This document shows, one piece after another, positions 1 through 10,254 of a stretch of DNA of 46,546 nucleotides. The translations under genes and the position numbers were made by a program. The notes under the pieces were generated by a model. The model was not told the DNA's origin. It did not search any database and was given only the letters and a program-made list of their open reading frames with translations. Within the stretch, counting starts at the first letter, position 1. Every line of letters starts with the position of its first letter. This DNA is from Campylobacterota bacterium (GTDB lineage: Bacteria > Campylobacterota > Campylobacteria > Campylobacterales > Sulfurimonadaceae), in contig VCAY01000009.1 in assembly GCA_013607635.1 (NCBI GenBank), forward strand, positions 1 through 46,546. Reading direction: 5' to 3'.

Positions 1-134
1 AAAAAGGTTTTTCACAACTTCATCTTTTTTTCTTCCCTCTGAGAACCACTTAGGGTTTTTAGAGGTGCCCTTATTTTGTTTGGAGATGTAAAATCTCTAG
101 TAAAGACCCCATTGGATCCTTGCAAAAGAGTTTT

Positions 135-156
135 AAAGAACCCATCAGGATTCTTT
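135..156 (-). terminator. hairpin at the 3' end of the nap operon, overlapping the last CDS stop codon
   Basis: Minus strand AAAGAATCC-TGAT-GGGTTCTTT followed by TTAAAA; the TGA stop of ORF 145..435 lies in the loop. Confidence 0.5.
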
Positions 157-435
157 AATGAGCGCCTCTCCTAGCTCCTCCTCAATCTGCGCTTGCATTT
201 TAGCCATCTCTAAGCGAATCGCATCCATGTAATGCTCAGGTAGATTATCTTGTTTTTTCCATACAACCTCATCCACACTGCCACCGTAATCCTCTGCAAA
301 CTCCTCCATTTTTTGTTGAAACTCCTGCATATCACCACAAAGAGCCACTCTATTGTCCGTCATATCTCGCAGTTCGATCATCCAGTTGTCCTGTGTATCG
401 TTTTCCAATACGGTTGCTTGAAATATTACGCTCAT
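145..435 (-). CDS. conserved hypothetical small protein at the end of the nap operon
   Basis: ORF 96 aa directly after napD on the same strand. Confidence 0.7.
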   Translation of the reverse strand: MSVIFQATVLENDTQDNWMIELRDMTDNRVALCGDMQEFQQKMEEFAEDYGGSVDEVVWKKQDNLPEHYMDAIRLEMAKMQAQIEEELGEALIKES

Positions 436-438
436 ACT

Positions 439-825
439 CTACCTTTTTGCATTGTCGAAGATCTCCGCAAACTCTTCAACATCTTTTTTCTTCATATCGC
501 CGTTGTAGATGATACGATCGATATCAACACTCTCATCATTGAGCATTTTTGGCACAGCGTGGGTATTTTCCAAAAATTCTATCTGTTCATCAAGCTCATC
601 CTCGCTGTATGCCATCTGCATATCTGCTGAAACAACATGGGGGATCGCCTCAATGACACGCAGTTTTTGCAACTCCTCTTTTACACCTTCACCCTCAATG
701 GTGATGATAATTCTCCCTTTTTCATCATGCATGTGATAGTCACACACTTCACAATTTTTCAGCGATTCTACAACCTCATCGAGGTATTTTGGTACTGTTT
801 GAGCTACTATACTTGAAATATTCAT
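439..825 (-). CDS. napD: periplasmic nitrate reductase maturation chaperone NapD
   Basis: N-terminal NapD-like MNISSIVAQ.P...; position in nap operon. Confidence 0.85.
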   Translation of the reverse strand: MNISSIVAQTVPKYLDEVVESLKNCEVCDYHMHDEKGRIIITIEGEGVKEELQKLRVIEAIPHVVSADMQMAYSEDELDEQIEFLENTHAVPKMLNDESVDIDRIIYNGDMKKKDVEEFAEIFDNAKR

Positions 826-834
826 AATAAACTC

Positions 835-1788
835 CTATTTAATTTTATATTGATTGATAAACAGATCATCACTGGCAACAAACAAGTTTGCCTCATCTAA
901 AAAAACGATCTTGGTTAATGTCATTTTATTGCCTCCAAATACTCCTTTTTGAGATTTTGTTGTTCTTAAAAACACAACGACATCATTGCGTTCATTACTA
1001 CTGTAAGCAACTAACTTTCCACTTGGTGAAAGTCCTACACTATAAACCAAAAAACCAGACTGTATGTGGTATGCACTGCCTAGGTGAGTGTCATAAACTA
1101 CAACGCGTCTGTCCTGACCGGCAGTTGCAATGATGCCGTTTTTATATGCCAAATCAAATACATTATCAAGGTTTTGCCCACTCAGTACTTTGTACTTTAC
1201 GCCATCTTTAGTGTAAACAAGTTTGATATCACCACTCTCATCTGCAACAGCTACCTTATCTTTTTGCTCATTAAGTGCAAAGTCTGAAAATTTCGACTGC
1301 GAGATCTGCACTCTGTATCTTTGTGATTTACTTTGCAGATCAAAGGCGATCAACTCATTACTTAGCAGTGCTAGCAAAACAGTGTCTTTATCCAAAAACT
1401 TCGCTTGAGCAATTGAGAGTTGCTCAGATGCATCGATGATATGGTGCATCTTCTTACCATCAAAGATATCAACGCGTCTAAAACCGGATTGTGCCTGTGA
1501 AAGAATGAGCAGTTGATCATCCATTATATCGATTGAGTAGATTTTAGACTCAACCATATCTCCCATAAAATCCTTGATCTTTGCAACAGTGATACGCTTA
1601 ATTTTTTTATGCGTTTGAAGATCAAAAATATCAACACTGCCTACATTGGTAGCAGCATAAAGTTTACCATCATCAATAAACATATCGGTTACACCACCAC
1701 TGCATTTATACTGCGCAGTAGGCATCTGCAACGGCTGTGCAAATGTTACATGTAACGATACCAACAATAAAATCAATAACTTCATCAT
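835..1788 (-). CDS. napL: NapL-type WD40/beta-propeller periplasmic protein
   Basis: Signal peptide and WD40-like repeats; located between napF and napD as in epsilonproteobacterial nap operons. Confidence 0.8.
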   Translation of the reverse strand: MMKLLILLLVSLHVTFAQPLQMPTAQYKCSGGVTDMFIDDGKLYAATNVGSVDIFDLQTHKKIKRITVAKIKDFMGDMVESKIYSIDIMDDQLLILSQAQSGFRRVDIFDGKKMHHIIDASEQLSIAQAKFLDKDTVLLALLSNELIAFDLQSKSQRYRVQISQSKFSDFALNEQKDKVAVADESGDIKLVYTKDGVKYKVLSGQNLDNVFDLAYKNGIIATAGQDRRVVVYDTHLGSAYHIQSGFLVYSVGLSPSGKLVAYSSNERNDVVVFLRTTKSQKGVFGGNKMTLTKIVFLDEANLFVASDDLFINQYKIK

Positions 1789-2267
1789 GCCGCACCCACC
1801 TCAATAGCATCAACCGGACACCTGCTTATGCAAAAGCCGCAGTTTGTACAGTTGGTGTTGATCTTTGGCATAAACATCGCTTGAAAATCTATGGCATTAT
1901 CGAGACAAGGATCTTTACACGAAAAGCACATCACACCCTCCCAACTGACACATTTATCTTGGTTGATCGATATTACAGCATCGATCTGATGACTTTGTAC
2001 TTGCAGATCAAGCACACCAAACGTACACGCTTTTACACACTCGTCACAAAAAGTACATCCACTTTGTGAAAAATCAAGACAAGGTGTTTTGTCTGCAGAG
2101 ATTTTGATGATCTGCTCTTCACAAACAGCCGCGCAACTGCCCTCGCAATGAACACACTCTTTGTGAAAAAGAGATACATCTGCATTGTATGGTGGTCGTA
2201 TCACAACATCCTCTTGCTTGCCTTGTGTTATACGAGCAAGAGAGCGAAAAAGCTCTCTTCTTTCCAT
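1785..2267 (-). CDS. napF: ferredoxin-type protein NapF
   Basis: Several 4Fe-4S motifs (CEGSCAAVC, CTFCDECVKAC, CTNCGFCISRCP); start MERRELFRSLAR preferred over the longer ORF start at 2321. Confidence 0.85.
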   Translation of the reverse strand: MERRELFRSLARITQGKQEDVVIRPPYNADVSLFHKECVHCEGSCAAVCEEQIIKISADKTPCLDFSQSGCTFCDECVKACTFGVLDLQVQSHQIDAVISINQDKCVSWEGVMCFSCKDPCLDNAIDFQAMFMPKINTNCTNCGFCISRCPVDAIEVGAA

Positions 2268-2268
2268 A

Positions 2269-2973
2269 TTAATGGTGCTCCCATACAGATTCTCCGGCTG
2301 ATGATTGTTCATTTGCAACATCTTTTGGTGTTACAATAGATTCCTTACCTACAGTATCAAGATCCTTTGTCATCACCTCATCCCAGTGCGATTTAAACGC
2401 ACCATCTTTACTGAGGTACTCAGGTTGGAATCTGTTTTCCGTAATCAGTTTTGCATCAGATTGTGGCGCATGACACTGTGAACAGTTCCATCTACCTTGG
2501 TAAAGCTTGTTTTTCTTCACGATAGCAACCTCATTTTTCAGGTTGTCAACCGCTTTTTCAAACTTTTTACCGTCCCATTTGTGTTTTGGACGCATATCCA
2601 TAAAATGTGACGGCGGAATCGGTGTTGCTCCCATAGAAGAAGCGATCTCTGGTATATGACAATTAAGACACTGGTTGCCATCTTTTCTTGTAATTGGCAA
2701 CATCCCCTCTGTATCGTGTGGGATCATCGGTGGAGCATCTTGGAACGCTCGTTGAAACTTTTGACTCGCACCCGCCGGTGCATCACTAAACTTAAATGTT
2801 GGTGGCACCGTGTCCTTTTCATGATACAAACTTGTATTTCTATAACTTAACTGTTCTTCAGTTATGGTTGGTGCCACCTTCTCTTGAGCCGTTGGAGCAG
2901 CATTTGAGCCACACCCTGTGAGCAAAAAAGAAGCAGCAACAAACCCAAGTATAGATTTCGTTAACATTTTCAT
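2269..2973 (-). CDS. napB: diheme cytochrome c subunit NapB with a lipobox-like signal
   Basis: Two CxxCH motifs (CLNCH, CSQCH); N-terminus ...ASFLLTGCGSN. Confidence 0.9.
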   Translation of the reverse strand: MKMLTKSILGFVAASFLLTGCGSNAAPTAQEKVAPTITEEQLSYRNTSLYHEKDTVPPTFKFSDAPAGASQKFQRAFQDAPPMIPHDTEGMLPITRKDGNQCLNCHIPEIASSMGATPIPPSHFMDMRPKHKWDGKKFEKAVDNLKNEVAIVKKNKLYQGRWNCSQCHAPQSDAKLITENRFQPEYLSKDGAFKSHWDEVMTKDLDTVGKESIVTPKDVANEQSSAGESVWEHH

Positions 2974-2982
2974 CTTTCTCTC

Positions 2983-3795
2983 CTATTTTTTATTTATATT
3001 TCGCAATGAGAAACCAAGAGCATCGTCGTTACACACTTCAATACATCTTGCGCAATTTGTACATTCCCCCGAAAGTACGGCCTTGCTCTCTTTGCCGACC
3101 ATGTGAAGCACCTGATGCTCAGGACACACCACTTTACACTGCATACATTCTGTACACTTCTCTTTGTCGTGACGAACACGAAAGAGGCTGAATTTACCAA
3201 GGAGTGAATAAAATCCGCCAAGTGGACAGATATGCCCACACCATCCATTCGTGACCACAAAAAGATCAAACAGGAATATAACAACAACTCCTGCCCATCC
3301 AAAACCTATGCCAAACGCTATGCCTCTGTGAACCATAGAGATGGGTGAGACAAACTCAAACGCCGCAACTCCAAGCAGTGCTGAGAGTATAAGACTAAGG
3401 AGTAAAACCCAATAGCGAAGGTTTCTTGATGCTGGCTGCTTTTTTTGCACCTTACTAACCTCAAGTTTCCTTCTGAGATAACCCGCTGCATCCGTTACCA
3501 TATTGATAGGACAAACCCAGCTGCAAAAGGATCGCCCTCCAATAAGAAAATAAAACAGAGTAACTATCAAAACACCGATGAGAATATCGGTAGCTACAAC
3601 GGCTCCCGCTGCCACCATCTGAGCAACAGCGAACGGATCACTTAAAGGGATTGTTTCAAACAACAAAGAACTGCTTAGGTTGCCTTGTAAAATCTTCCAT
3701 CCCCATAAGTTAGCACCGGCGTAAAGAACCAAGATAGCTACTTGTGTCAATCTTCTTAAAATAAGATAACGGTAGTTATTCCAGATGTAAGACAT
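2983..3795 (-). CDS. napH: quinol dehydrogenase membrane component NapH
   Basis: Multiple TM segments, FCSWVCPINM, and C-terminal 4Fe-4S motifs CTECMQCKVVCP / CTNCARCIEVC. Confidence 0.92.
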   Translation of the reverse strand: MSYIWNNYRYLILRRLTQVAILVLYAGANLWGWKILQGNLSSSLLFETIPLSDPFAVAQMVAAGAVVATDILIGVLIVTLFYFLIGGRSFCSWVCPINMVTDAAGYLRRKLEVSKVQKKQPASRNLRYWVLLLSLILSALLGVAAFEFVSPISMVHRGIAFGIGFGWAGVVVIFLFDLFVVTNGWCGHICPLGGFYSLLGKFSLFRVRHDKEKCTECMQCKVVCPEHQVLHMVGKESKAVLSGECTNCARCIEVCNDDALGFSLRNINKK

Positions 3796-4583
3796 TAGTA
3801 TAACCCCTCTAAGTCGCTATTGAGCGAATCGATCGCACTCTTTTTGTTGATCTGCGTCTCCGTTTTTATCGCTTTGGCATTTTGTACCCTTTTTTCATCT
3901 GCCTTATCCCATCCTTTGATGTAATGATCCCCCACTTCTCCTTGGGCAATCTCACGCGGCAGAACAAAAATAGCCGGTTTTTGCGTTACACATGCTTTTT
4001 CACATAAACCGCAACCTGTACAGCTATCACTGTGCACAGCTGGTTTGAGATAAGCATGCTTACCTGTACGTTCATTTTTTTGGTATTCGATCGTGATCGC
4101 TTCTCCTAAAAGTGGACAAGCACGGTAACATGCATCACACTGGATTCCCCAAAACGCAATGCAGTTCTCCTTATCGACCACTGCCAGACCCATTTGTGCT
4201 TTATTGATATCCAACACCCCATCACTCGATACACTCTCTTGATCAAGAGCACCCGTAGGACAAACTGGAACACAAGGGATATCAGTACACATGTAACAAG
4301 GAATATTGGTAGGAACAAAATAGGGTGTACCTATCGGTTTGTGATCACCCGGCTTTGCTAGCATGAGTGTATCATACGGGCAGGCCTCCACACACAAACC
4401 ACATTTGATACATGTACGAAGAAAATCATCCTCTTGCAGTGCACCGGGTGGGCGAAGCAGGAGCGATGAAGCCTTTGCCTCATCAACATAAGCACTCCAC
4501 ACAAATCCACCTAGTGCAGCAAGCCCGATCCCTCGAGCCATATCAAGGATAAATCTTCTTCTTGAACTCTCTTGTTCCATCAC
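3795..4583 (-). CDS. napG: ferredoxin-type protein NapG
   Basis: Twin-arginine signal SSRRRFILDMARGIG and four Fe-S clusters; adjacent to napH. Confidence 0.92.
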   Translation of the reverse strand: MMEQESSRRRFILDMARGIGLAALGGFVWSAYVDEAKASSLLLRPPGALQEDDFLRTCIKCGLCVEACPYDTLMLAKPGDHKPIGTPYFVPTNIPCYMCTDIPCVPVCPTGALDQESVSSDGVLDINKAQMGLAVVDKENCIAFWGIQCDACYRACPLLGEAITIEYQKNERTGKHAYLKPAVHSDSCTGCGLCEKACVTQKPAIFVLPREIAQGEVGDHYIKGWDKADEKRVQNAKAIKTETQINKKSAIDSLNSDLEGLY

Positions 4584-4598
4584 AACTATCCCTTTTGT

Positions 4599-7412
4599 TT
4601 ATGCTTTATAAATTTTGACTGCACATTTTTTAAAGTCTGTTTGTTTTGACATTGGACATGTCGCATCTAAACATACTTTATTGATAAACACACGCTCATC
4701 AAACCATGGTACAAAAACAAGTCCACGAGGAGGTCTGTTTCTTCCGCGTGTCTCAACTCTCGCTTTAACACGACCACGGCGTGATTCAACCCAACAAAGT
4801 CCACCTTGTTTGAGTCCTTTATCTTTTGCATCTTGAGGATGCATATAACAAAGTGCTTCAGGAACCGCACGGTAAAGTTCAGGTACACGCATCGTCATCG
4901 TTCCAGAGTGCCAATGCTCAAGCACACGACCTGTTGCTAACCAAGTATCGTACTGCGCATCTGGCATTTCCGGTGGATCCATATATGGACGTGCAAATAT
5001 TTTGGCTTTGTTTGACAAAGGTTTCTTTTTGCTGTCTGTTACATGTGTCAAGTCACCCTGTTTCAATGCTTTTGCAATTTTTCCGTAGAATGCAAACTCA
5101 TCATCTGTACCTTGTGCCGCTTTGGCTGCATAAGGGTCATATTTTACATTGAAACGCCATTGTGTCTCTTTACCATCAACAACAGGCCATTTAAGCCCTC
5201 TAACTTTATGGTAAATATCAAACGGTGCAAGGTCATGTCCATGTCCGCGACCAAATGCCGCATACTCTTCAAAGAGATATTTTTGAATAAAGAAACCATA
5301 CCCTTTAAATACTTTTCCATCAGAACCGACAACATTTCTACTGTCACCTTTACATTCAGAGTTATCGTACCCTTTTTGGATCGGATCGTTATCATCAAGT
5401 TTGTAAGAACGTGCAATTTTATTGGCAAAAAGGATCTCATACATTGTTGTATCACCTTTATAACCCATAGCGTACGCTTTTTTTCTTACATCTGGAAGTG
5501 GTTTTTTTCTTGGACCCGATGGTGGATATGCACCCCAAAGATCATCAACCGTAAAGCGTTTTGAAAGCTCTACCCACTGCCATGTATCACTCATCGCTTC
5601 ACCAACAGGAAGTACTTGTTGTCTCCAGTGTTGTGTACGGCGCTCTGCATTTCCGTAAGCTCCCCATTTTTCATAGATCATCGCTGAAGGGAGGATCAAG
5701 TCAGAAACTTTTGCCGAGATACCCGGATAACCATCAGATGTTACGATGAAGTTGTCCATCTCACGCGCTGCTTTGATCCAGTGTGATGCACTCGCACTGT
5801 CTTGGTATGGGTTACATACATTTACCCACGCAAATTTGATAAGCCCATCTTCGATATCTCTGTGGATCTTCATCATGTGTTGTTTACCAACGCCATTAAG
5901 TGTTCCCTCTGGGATCATCCATTTTTTCTCTGCAATTTTTCTGTGTAGTGGATTTTTCACCATCATATCAGCTGGCAAGCGGTGTGTAAATGTTCCAACC
6001 TCTCTCGCTGTACCACACGCAGACGGTTGACCCGTAAGTGAGAATGCTCCAGAACCTGGACGCGCTTGTTTATTGAGCATAAAGTGTACATTGTAAGCAA
6101 GTGTATTGTCCCATGATCCACGCGTATGCTGGTTCATACCCATTGTCCAGAAAGAGACAACTTTTCTATCTTTTTCAATATAAAGATCTGCTAAAGCTTG
6201 AAGTTTTGCTTTGAAATCTTCAATACTTTCATCAGGATTACCTTTGGCAACTTTCGCTACATAATCAAGTGTGTATGGTGCCAAAGATTTTTTATACTCT
6301 TCAAAAGAGATCTCCCAGTGACCAAGAGTACCACCGGTGTGCTTCATCACATCACCCGCTTTGTAACCGTAAGGCTCTAGTGCAGGTCCCTCTTTTTCTG
6401 AAACCACTTTACTCATCTCTTTGCTTACTGTTTCCATCTCTTTGGCACTGTATTTGCCATCTTTGAGTGATTTCTCACCCGCTCTTCTCATACCATAACC
6501 GATATTAACCGGTCCGGCTGCAAAAACAATATGCTTTTTGATAAAATCCCAATCGATCGCTTCAGGATGATTGTATACGATCTCTCTGGCGAGATAGTTC
6601 CAAATAGCAAGGTCGGTATTTGGTGAGAAAATGATCTCAATATCTGCCAAGTCTGATGTTCTGTGTGTATAAGTCTGAATAGATACAACTTTTACACGAT
6701 CAGGGTTTGAAAGTTTTCTATCTGTTACACGCGACCAAAGGATCGGGTGCATCTCAGCCATATTTGAACCCCAAGATACAACTGTATCGGTTAATTCGAT
6801 ATCATCATAACAACCAGAAGGCTCATCAATCCCAAATGTCTGATAAAAACCAACAACCGCCGAAGCCATACAGTGACGTGCATTTGGATCGATCGCATTC
6901 GATCTAAATCCCGCTTTCATCATCTTTTGCGCAGCGTAACCTTCCATAATTGTATACTGACCGGATGCAAAAATACCAACCCCTTCTGGTCCACTTTTTT
7001 TCAAAGCATATCTTATGTATTTTTCCATCTCATCAAAAGCACGTTTCCATGAGACAGGGGCAAACTTCCCTTTTTTGTCAAACTCCCCTTTGCTGTTTAC
7101 GCGCAATAACGGTTGTGTTAATCTGTCTGCCCCATACATGATCTTCGCGTTAAAATAACCTTTGATACAATTCAGACCACGATTTACCGGTGCTGCAGGG
7201 TCACCCTTGACCGCAACAATCTTGCCATTTTTTGTCGCCATCATAATACCACAACCGGTACCACAAAAACGACAAGCCGCTTTATCCCATCGCCATCCGA
7301 CTTCAGCTTCATTTGCCGCTGCCTGGATGTCTTGAGGAACACTCATTCCTATCGCTGCAGCTGCAGAAGCAGCTGCCGAGTTTTTCAGGAATTCTCTTCT
7401 TGAAAGTGACAT
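4599..7412 (-). CDS. napA: periplasmic nitrate reductase catalytic subunit NapA
   Basis: TAT signal [22 protein letters not shown]...NCIKG 4Fe-4S motif, molybdopterin oxidoreductase sequence, 937 aa. Confidence 0.97.
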   Translation of the reverse strand: MSLSRREFLKNSAAASAAAAIGMSVPQDIQAAANEAEVGWRWDKAACRFCGTGCGIMMATKNGKIVAVKGDPAAPVNRGLNCIKGYFNAKIMYGADRLTQPLLRVNSKGEFDKKGKFAPVSWKRAFDEMEKYIRYALKKSGPEGVGIFASGQYTIMEGYAAQKMMKAGFRSNAIDPNARHCMASAVVGFYQTFGIDEPSGCYDDIELTDTVVSWGSNMAEMHPILWSRVTDRKLSNPDRVKVVSIQTYTHRTSDLADIEIIFSPNTDLAIWNYLAREIVYNHPEAIDWDFIKKHIVFAAGPVNIGYGMRRAGEKSLKDGKYSAKEMETVSKEMSKVVSEKEGPALEPYGYKAGDVMKHTGGTLGHWEISFEEYKKSLAPYTLDYVAKVAKGNPDESIEDFKAKLQALADLYIEKDRKVVSFWTMGMNQHTRGSWDNTLAYNVHFMLNKQARPGSGAFSLTGQPSACGTAREVGTFTHRLPADMMVKNPLHRKIAEKKWMIPEGTLNGVGKQHMMKIHRDIEDGLIKFAWVNVCNPYQDSASASHWIKAAREMDNFIVTSDGYPGISAKVSDLILPSAMIYEKWGAYGNAERRTQHWRQQVLPVGEAMSDTWQWVELSKRFTVDDLWGAYPPSGPRKKPLPDVRKKAYAMGYKGDTTMYEILFANKIARSYKLDDNDPIQKGYDNSECKGDSRNVVGSDGKVFKGYGFFIQKYLFEEYAAFGRGHGHDLAPFDIYHKVRGLKWPVVDGKETQWRFNVKYDPYAAKAAQGTDDEFAFYGKIAKALKQGDLTHVTDSKKKPLSNKAKIFARPYMDPPEMPDAQYDTWLATGRVLEHWHSGTMTMRVPELYRAVPEALCYMHPQDAKDKGLKQGGLCWVESRRGRVKARVETRGRNRPPRGLVFVPWFDERVFINKVCLDATCPMSKQTDFKKCAVKIYKA

Positions 7413-7519
7413 CTTCCTCTCCTCCTATAATTTGAAAGTTAGTAGTTGTTTACCAACCTCATATCTGCAAAAGCATTTACTAACTTCTTGTATGGTAACA
7501 CTAAGTCAAAATAAATCTT

Positions 7520-7533
7520 TTGACTTATGTCAA
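7520..7533. promoter_or_regulatory. FNR/CRP-family binding-site candidate upstream of napA
   Basis: TTGAC-TTAT-GTCAA perfect dyad matching the FNR architecture TTGAY-N4-RTCAA; a third half-site AGTCAA lies just upstream. Confidence 0.7.
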
Positions 7534-7587
7534 GAATTTAAAAAAAGATAGCTAATTAGAAGAATTTAGAAAACCTGAAGAAAAGTT

Positions 7588-8595
7588 TTACGATTTTTGG
7601 CAACTTTTTGTGAGTTCAATAAGATCTTTTTTGAGTTTTTGCAGTTTCTTTGTTGATCGAATAAGATTTTCTGTCGATTCAATAACAATATCTTCACTGT
7701 TGTTTAAAAACTTCATACTCAGAGATTTATCTTTGAGATCATCAAGAATATCATCAAATTCATCAGTGATCTCTTCAAGCTTCGCCGATGCTTGCTGAGA
7801 CTGCGTAAGCGCTTCGTTGGAAAACTCCATCGCGCTATTGATCTTCTCGATGAAGCGGTTGATCATATCACTTACCTCTTTGATCTCCTCTTCACTCTCT
7901 TTAGTAACTTGCAAAGGCTCAAGCTTGTTGTTTTCTATACTATGTACAAGATTTTTGGAGTAGTTCATAAACTCATCTACATGCGCTTCAATCGCTTTGA
8001 GTTGCAGCAAAGCATACACCAAAAGCATCATCAGTACAAATGCTACAAGATACTGAAAAATTTTAATGTTGTGTGTTTTGGTTTCACTGTAAGTTGTGTA
8101 CATCCCTACAAGTTTATCTACCTCATCAAGCAACACGCTGTTTTGCTCATGGATTCTCTCAACGGTACCATGTAATTTTTGAGCATTTTTTGAACCATTT
8201 GCAACACTATAGAGCTTAAAATTTTCAATCTCTTGAGAAAAACTTTTCCACAAAGAGCGTACATGGGAGAGCTGTGATGCAATATCTCGTGTAGGAACAC
8301 CATAAAGCCCTTTGTGTGCATCTCCAAACTCTAAAATATTCAGCCCTTTTTCAAACGCATCTACAGCATTGTTGAGTTCACTAAAATCTTGTGTGTCACT
8401 GTAATAGGTATAAAAGATACTCTTTGTCATCTTTTGTGTTAACATTCTTTGCTTACCTGCAATGTTAATCATTAGCGCATCTTTAACGTTATTTTGATTC
8501 AAATAGATTGTTGTTGTAATACCACTAATCATTAAAACAATCAACAATGCACCAAGAACTTTGATCTTTGTACTGATTTTTGCAGACTTTTTCAT
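7588..8595 (-). CDS. PilJ/NarX-type nitrate-sensor domain membrane protein without an output domain
   Basis: N-terminal TM, INIAGKQRMLTQKMTKS PilJ-type P-box, second TM, coiled-coil C-terminus, no kinase or MCP signalling domain visible. Confidence 0.75.
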   Translation of the reverse strand: MKKSAKISTKIKVLGALLIVLMISGITTTIYLNQNNVKDALMINIAGKQRMLTQKMTKSIFYTYYSDTQDFSELNNAVDAFEKGLNILEFGDAHKGLYGVPTRDIASQLSHVRSLWKSFSQEIENFKLYSVANGSKNAQKLHGTVERIHEQNSVLLDEVDKLVGMYTTYSETKTHNIKIFQYLVAFVLMMLLVYALLQLKAIEAHVDEFMNYSKNLVHSIENNKLEPLQVTKESEEEIKEVSDMINRFIEKINSAMEFSNEALTQSQQASAKLEEITDEFDDILDDLKDKSLSMKFLNNSEDIVIESTENLIRSTKKLQKLKKDLIELTKSCQKS

Positions 8596-9260
8596 GACTC
8601 ATCTCCCATATAGATTGCTCTTAGCATCTCTTTATTTAAAATTTTTACTGTTGCATTGTTTATCTCAATGATCTCATTTCGAGTCAGTTTTTTTAAAACC
8701 CTCGATAAAGTCTCAGGCTGGATATGTAGCATAAAAGAGACCTCTTGGCGTTTGAGTTTGTTAAACATCTCAAGATCATCCATCAACATATAGGCAACTT
8801 TACTCGTTGCATTAAAAACAAGCTCACGATTAACAACACAATGCAATTGATGATTTTTTTGCAAAATTTCATTAATAAGCTTGTGGGTGATCTCGGGATG
8901 GTGCAAAAATCTCTCTTTAAATTGCAAATAATTGATCTCTAATAAAACACTATCCTCAGCAAACTCCGCATTAGCAAAACAGTGGATCGTTTCATTATCA
9001 AGTGTTGTAAGCTCAGAGATCAAAGTGTTTGGATAGATATGATACAAAAAAATCTCATTTTCATACTTGTCGATCTTATAAACCTTTAAAAGACCACTGA
9101 CAAGAAAAAAAAGTTTATTTTGCACATCATTTTCGTAATACAAAATCGCATCTTTGGGATGTTTGGTTACAACACAAATTTTGGCAAGTGCTTCAATATC
9201 CTCATCATTCAGTGAGGCGAAGAGATGTAGTTGTTTCAGATATTGTGTGATCAGTTCCAT
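8592..9260 (-). CDS. Crp/Fnr family transcriptional regulator
   Basis: cNMP-binding fold N-terminus and C-terminal HTH (VSFMLHIQPETLSRVLKKLTRNEII); 4-bp overlap with the PilJ gene. Confidence 0.85.
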   Translation of the reverse strand: MELITQYLKQLHLFASLNDEDIEALAKICVVTKHPKDAILYYENDVQNKLFFLVSGLLKVYKIDKYENEIFLYHIYPNTLISELTTLDNETIHCFANAEFAEDSVLLEINYLQFKERFLHHPEITHKLINEILQKNHQLHCVVNRELVFNATSKVAYMLMDDLEMFNKLKRQEVSFMLHIQPETLSRVLKKLTRNEIIEINNATVKILNKEMLRAIYMGDES

Positions 9261-9264
9261 GTTA

Positions 9265-10254
9265 CTACTCTTTTTTGAAGCGGATCATTTTAAACCTCTC
9301 ACCCATAAAGTTTGGCATGATGAGCATTTTCACTTTTTCAAGCTCTTGTTTGTAGATCTTCTCATCGGCATTTTTTTGCAGCATCTCTAAAAGCTCCAAA
9401 ATCCCCATATCAACAAGTGCCACCATCTGAGCTTTGAGCTCTACAAACTCCACTCCCGCCTCCTCATAAGCATCTTTAACATGTTCAAATGTCACATCGT
9501 AGGTGATGTCGGAGTTGCCAAAGAGTGCCTCCCTGTCAAGCCCATCCTCAAAAAACGGATACACCTCATGTTTGGCATAGATTCGCAGTGAAAAATCGGG
9601 TCTTGCCTGCATCTCTCCGTAATCAAAGCTCATAAACTCAAACTTTTTAGCAGCTTGTGTCATCTCTTTGGCAAACTCCTCATACCCAACAGCGATCTCA
9701 CCCTTTTCTTTGTGGTATTTTTTTGCTTTTTGTGCCACCCACTCATCCTCTACATCAAAGCTGATCTTATGAGCATCTACTCTAGCAGTATTGCCTTTAA
9801 AATAAAGCTCACAAGGAAATGCATCAAAGATCTCATTGGCGATAAAAAAAGCGTTGTCACATCTTAGTTCACGAAGAGATTTGTAGTGTTGCAGCTTGAC
9901 AACATCCCCAAAGCTCTCTTTGAAATAGTTTTTTTGAAACTCCTGCAAAGCATCAAAACGCTCAATGATCACAAACTGCAAGCTTGAAAGCAGTTCGGGT
10001 CGCAGGGTGTAGAGAAACTCACAAACATCTGCCAAAAAATAGCCATGGTGCGCACCTATCTCACACACCACACCATCCTCAGCCAAAAACCCCTCATCGA
10101 CAAGTGAGATGATATGCTTGGCGATTGTGCCGCCAAAAAACTTGCTTGTACTTACAGCGGTATAAAAATCACCCTCTTTACCGATGTTTTTATAAGTTGC
10201 ATAATAGCCGTTTTTTCCATAAAGCCACTCACCCATATATTCACTAAACTTCAT
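9265..10254 (-). CDS. SAM-dependent methyltransferase, MidA/NDUFAF7 family
   Basis: GDFYTAVSTSKFFGGTIAKHI, VCEIGAHHGYFLADV and NEIFDAFPCELY motifs. Confidence 0.8.
   Translation of the reverse strand: MKFSEYMGEWLYGKNGYYATYKNIGKEGDFYTAVSTSKFFGGTIAKHIISLVDEGFLAEDGVVCEIGAHHGYFLADVCEFLYTLRPELLSSLQFVIIERFDALQEFQKNYFKESFGDVVKLQHYKSLRELRCDNAFFIANEIFDAFPCELYFKGNTARVDAHKISFDVEDEWVAQKAKKYHKEKGEIAVGYEEFAKEMTQAAKKFEFMSFDYGEMQARPDFSLRIYAKHEVYPFFEDGLDREALFGNSDITYDVTFEHVKDAYEEAGVEFVELKAQMVALVDMGILELLEMLQKNADEKIYKQELEKVKMLIMPNFMGERFKMIRFKKE

Noticed and set aside
1-130. Possible coding or RNA gene at the left edge
   Set aside because: No convincing frame or structure; window edge.
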